From Candidatus Moraniibacteriota bacterium (lineage in GTDB: Bacteria > Patescibacteriota > Minisyncoccia > Moranbacterales > GCA-2747515): DNA of 7,876 nucleotides. The stretch covers positions 1 to 7,876 of the forward strand of contig JAUVJK010000037.1 in assembly GCA_030592425.1 (NCBI GenBank), given 5' to 3'. Below are positions 6,213 through 7,876 of this stretch, piece by piece. Position numbers and translations under genes: made by a program. Position 1 is the first letter of the stretch, and every line of letters starts with the position of its first letter. The notes beneath the pieces are model-generated. The model saw nothing but the letters and a program-made list of their open reading frames with translations, was not told the DNA's origin and ran no database searches.

Positions 6213-7402
6213 TTTTGTGGATCGTTAATGATCTTTTCACACTGTGCAATAATTGCCCGTCTAAATATCTCTTGTGAAAAACGCTCTGTACTCTGTACCA
6301 TCGCATGCGGAATATATGTCGATTCTTTCTCTATAAAACGCCGTAGTGCATCTGCAAAAACCTCTGCAACAGGCGCATCAAAAAATTCACCAGTAATACC
6401 TTCCTCAATAATTTCCTTTGCTCCGCCACGCCCAAGAGCGATCACTGGCACACCATATGACAGTGATTCCACCATTGTCAAACCAAAATCATCTTCACAG
6501 GGAAATAGAAATGCACGTGCATTGTTATAATATTCTTTTATTTCTTTATCCGATTTATAACCAACGATCTTGACGGTTGTGCCTGCCATATCTTGCAATG
6601 TTTCATACTCTTTCCCTTCACCGATGACAATGAGAGGCAATTTCATTTTATTACACACTTCAACAGCAAGTGCTGTATTTTTATACGGTGATAATCGTGA
6701 AATAATGAGAAAATATTCTCCTTTCTGTTCATCCTTCTCCACCGACACATTCTCTTGCGTTCCATCGCTAATGGGTGCATCTAATCTAGTAACTGGAGGG
6801 AATATCACATCTGCACTTCGACGATAGTATTTCTCAACTCTCTTCTGTGTGTACGCGGAATTTGCAATGAGGACATCTGGCCTTTGTGCCGCTTGATAAT
6901 CCCACACGCGTAAATAGGAAAGCACCGAGCGCACGATAAAACCATGTTTTTTTTCAACATCCTTCACATATGCCACATTTTCATCCCATACATAACGCAT
7001 TGGGCTATGAAGATATGCAATATGCTTCGTATGCAATTTCGTTACAATGCCCTTACTCCACGCTGACGATGTCGAGATCACGAGATCATATTCACGCAAA
7101 TCAAATGCCTCTGGCGCACTCGGCATAAAAGGTAAAAGACACCGATGCCGTTTACGTAAGACAGCTGGAAACTTCTGTAAATAACTTGTATGAATTGTGC
7201 TCTGGGAAAACATGCCACGCATTTTTTCCTTGTCATAGAGAAGTGTATAAATTGGCGCATCAGGAAAAAGATCAGCAAGCGCACGCAAAACGCGCTCTGC
7301 CCCGCCAGGATAAAGCAAAAAATCATGCACAATCGCAATCTTCTTATCCTTCAGTGATGGAGGAAGAGGAATATGGTCAATTGTATGCGAAGTATCTGAC
7401 AT
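6209..7402 (-). CDS. GT4-family glycosyltransferase, WbaZ-like
   Basis: A 397-residue cytosolic or membrane-associated GT-B enzyme that would add a sugar from a nucleotide-sugar donor to a lipid-linked glycan. The N-terminal domain has KIAIVHDFLLYPGGAERVL at 21-39 with the glycine-rich acceptor-side loop, and HSPMRYVWD at 132-140, typical of the WbaZ-like mannosyltransferase group. The C-terminal domain starts near 228 with FLIISRLSPYKN at 231-242 and has VIGEGKEYE at 259-267. The donor site is PCEDDFGLTMVES at 301-313, followed by YGVPVIALGRGG at 316-327. At the EX7E position the first residue is Asp304 rather than Glu, with Glu312 as the second. About 20 polar residues precede the first strand; ATG at 7402 is the only reasonable start and GAG lies a few bases upstream. 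It heads the operon with delta' and the FtsQ-like gene and ends in a four-base overlap with delta'. Mannose specificity is a guess. Confidence 0.88.
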   Translation of the reverse strand: MSDTSHTIDHIPLPPSLKDKKIAIVHDFLLYPGGAERVLRALADLFPDAPIYTLLYDKEKMRGMFSQSTIHTSYLQKFPAVLRKRHRCLLPFMPSAPEAFDLREYDLVISTSSAWSKGIVTKLHTKHIAYLHSPMRYVWDENVAYVKDVEKKHGFIVRSVLSYLRVWDYQAAQRPDVLIANSAYTQKRVEKYYRRSADVIFPPVTRLDAPISDGTQENVSVEKDEQKGEYFLIISRLSPYKNTALAVEVCNKMKLPLIVIGEGKEYETLQDMAGTTVKIVGYKSDKEIKEYYNNARAFLFPCEDDFGLTMVESLSYGVPVIALGRGGAKEIIEEGITGEFFDAPVAEVFADALRRFIEKESTYIPHAMVQSTERFSQEIFRRAIIAQCEKIINDPQK

Positions 7403-7418
7403 ATCTACTCGTTAGGAG

Positions 7419-7455
7419 TTAATAAATGATTAATCATTTATTAATCAGTGATTAA
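7419..7455. repeat. 26-bp perfect palindrome with overlapping second dyad (operator candidate)
   Basis: Positions 7419-7444 are a perfect palindrome with 13-base arms (TTAATAAATGATT and its complement). A second dyad at 7441-7455, TTAATCA-G-TGATTAA, overlaps its end. The heptamer TTAATCA thus appears at 7430-7436 and 7441-7447, 11 bases apart, about one helical turn. A related TGATTAGTCA lies at 7482-7491, and ATTTCG/CGAAAT arms lie at 7456-7461 and 7474-7479. The block sits 17 bases upstream of the GT4 start codon on the minus strand, where an operator or a leader hairpin would be expected. AT-rich sequence makes short dyads likely, but 13 perfect pairs is long. Confidence 0.5.
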
Positions 7456-7477
7456 ATTTCGGACAATACTTGACGAA

Positions 7478-7505
7478 ATAATGATTAGTCACAGTGCGAT
7501 AACAA
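7478..7505 (-). promoter_or_regulatory. Weak candidate promoter for the GT4-holB-ftsQ operon
   Basis: On the minus strand TTGTTA (7500-7505) and CATTAT (7478-7483) are separated by 16 bases. Each matches four of six consensus positions. The start site would fall near 7471, upstream of the palindrome, so the palindrome would be transcribed into the leader. The intergenic position and the preceding terminator make some promoter here likely; this exact choice is uncertain. Confidence 0.25.
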
Positions 7506-7533
7506 AAAACCAATGATACAACTGTATCTGCGG
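7504..7533 (-). terminator. Probable intrinsic terminator after the right-hand GT4 gene
   Basis: On the minus strand, a few bases after the stop at 7539-7541, GATACA and TGTATC (7523-7528 and 7515-7520) form a short stem. It is flanked by CC and GG that can extend it across a mismatched bulge. A run of six T (7504-7509) follows. The stem is weak for a rho-independent terminator, but the T-run and its position right after the stop support the call. Confidence 0.4.
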
Positions 7534-7538
7534 CTTTT

Positions 7539-7876
7539 TTATTTTTCCAAAAGAATTTCCGCGATCTCATTGGCGCATTTTTGCCAATCAAAACGTGTGA
7601 GGTTTCTATGCCCTTTTTCTATTATAGCACGCTCTAGACTCTCGTCACTGATGAGTATATTGACTTTTTGTGCAATATCTGCAGGATCATGCTCAGCAGC
7701 AAAAAGGACACTATCACCACCAATCTCCGTAAGTGCTGAGTTATTAGCCGTCACAACTGGCACATCCATACTCTGTGCCTCAAGGATTGGCAAGCCAAAT
7801 CCTTCGTAGAGCGTCGGGAAGAGAAAAATGGAAGCATTCTGCAGTAAAACCCATTTTTCTTCATCAGAAACAAATC
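7539..7876 (-). CDS. GT4-family glycosyltransferase, C-terminal part (5' end outside window)
   Basis: An open minus-strand frame enters from the right edge and stops with TAA at 7539-7541, giving 111 visible residues. They form the end of the donor-binding GT-B domain: FLFPTLYEGFGLPILEAQ contains the complete EX7E motif (EGFGLPILE), followed by MDVPVVTANNSALTEIGGDSVLF in the usual order, then the closing helices with RFDWQKCANEIAEIL. This matches glycosyltransferase group 1 (Pfam Glycos_transf_1) proteins that use nucleotide sugars. The TTG at 7791-7793 is inside the motif and is not a start. The gene lies on the same strand as the WbaZ-like enzyme and 136 bases upstream of it, separated by a probable terminator and control region. 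It is therefore a neighbour in the same glycan locus but perhaps a separate transcript. The sugar is unknown. Confidence 0.88.
   Translation of the reverse strand, partial: FVSDEEKWVLLQNASIFLFPTLYEGFGLPILEAQSMDVPVVTANNSALTEIGGDSVLFAAEHDPADIAQKVNILISDESLERAIIEKGHRNLTRFDWQKCANEIAEILLEK

Noticed and set aside
7419..7455. A phage attachment site or CRISPR-type repeat
   Set aside because: There are only two or three short related copies, no spacer regularity, no tRNA and no integrase or cas gene nearby.
7539..7793. A separate 84-residue gene starting at TTG
   Set aside because: The frame stays open to the right edge, and the residues before the TTG complete the GT4 motif EGFGLPILE. It is the end of a larger gene.

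Overview
The window most likely comes from a member of the Candidate Phyla Radiation (Patescibacteria, Parcubacteria-like). The evidence is indirect: an AT-rich genome (roughly 40% GC by eye), tightly packed genes, almost no Shine-Dalgarno motifs, a lineage-typical set of envelope glycosyltransferases, and divergent but recognisable core proteins (FtsQ-like, DNA polymerase III delta'). No rRNA or marker gene is present, so the placement is an inference. The standard bacterial code fits: TGA is a real stop at 6209-6211, and no frame needs TGA recoding.

Layout. Positions 1-619 (minus) hold the N-terminal 206 residues of an unrecognised lysine-rich coiled-coil protein that leaves the window on the left. 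Positions 620-772 are a divergent intergenic region with an extended -10 promoter in each direction and a perfect 10-bp inverted repeat just upstream of the plus-strand -10. Positions 773-4220 (plus) carry two consecutive multi-pass GT-C glycosyltransferases of the GT39/PMT type, probably co-transcribed. A 13-bp hairpin at 4241-4274 separates them from convergent genes and probably terminates transcription from both sides. Positions 4298-7402 (minus) form a three-gene cluster, transcribed in the order GT4 glycosyltransferase (WbaZ-like), DNA polymerase III delta' and FtsQ-like divisome protein. The first two genes overlap by ATGA. Positions 7403-7538 are a dyad-rich control region with a 26-bp perfect palindrome and a weak terminator. 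Positions 7539-7876 (minus) are the C-terminal 111 residues of a second GT4 glycosyltransferase that leaves the window on the right.

How the parts fit. Four of the seven genes are glycosyltransferases: two cytosolic GT-B enzymes that would build glycans from nucleotide sugars, and two polytopic GT-C enzymes that would transfer sugars from a polyprenyl-phosphate carrier outside the membrane. This looks like part of an envelope-glycan or protein-glycosylation locus wrapped around two housekeeping functions, the clamp loader and cell division. I did not find a clearly new defence, mobile or RNA system. The items most worth a second look are the coiled-coil gene, the two dyad-symmetric control regions, the modified delta' subunit and the mixed operon. 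There is no gene-free stretch over 300 bases, and I saw no tRNA, rRNA, CRISPR array or insertion sequence.
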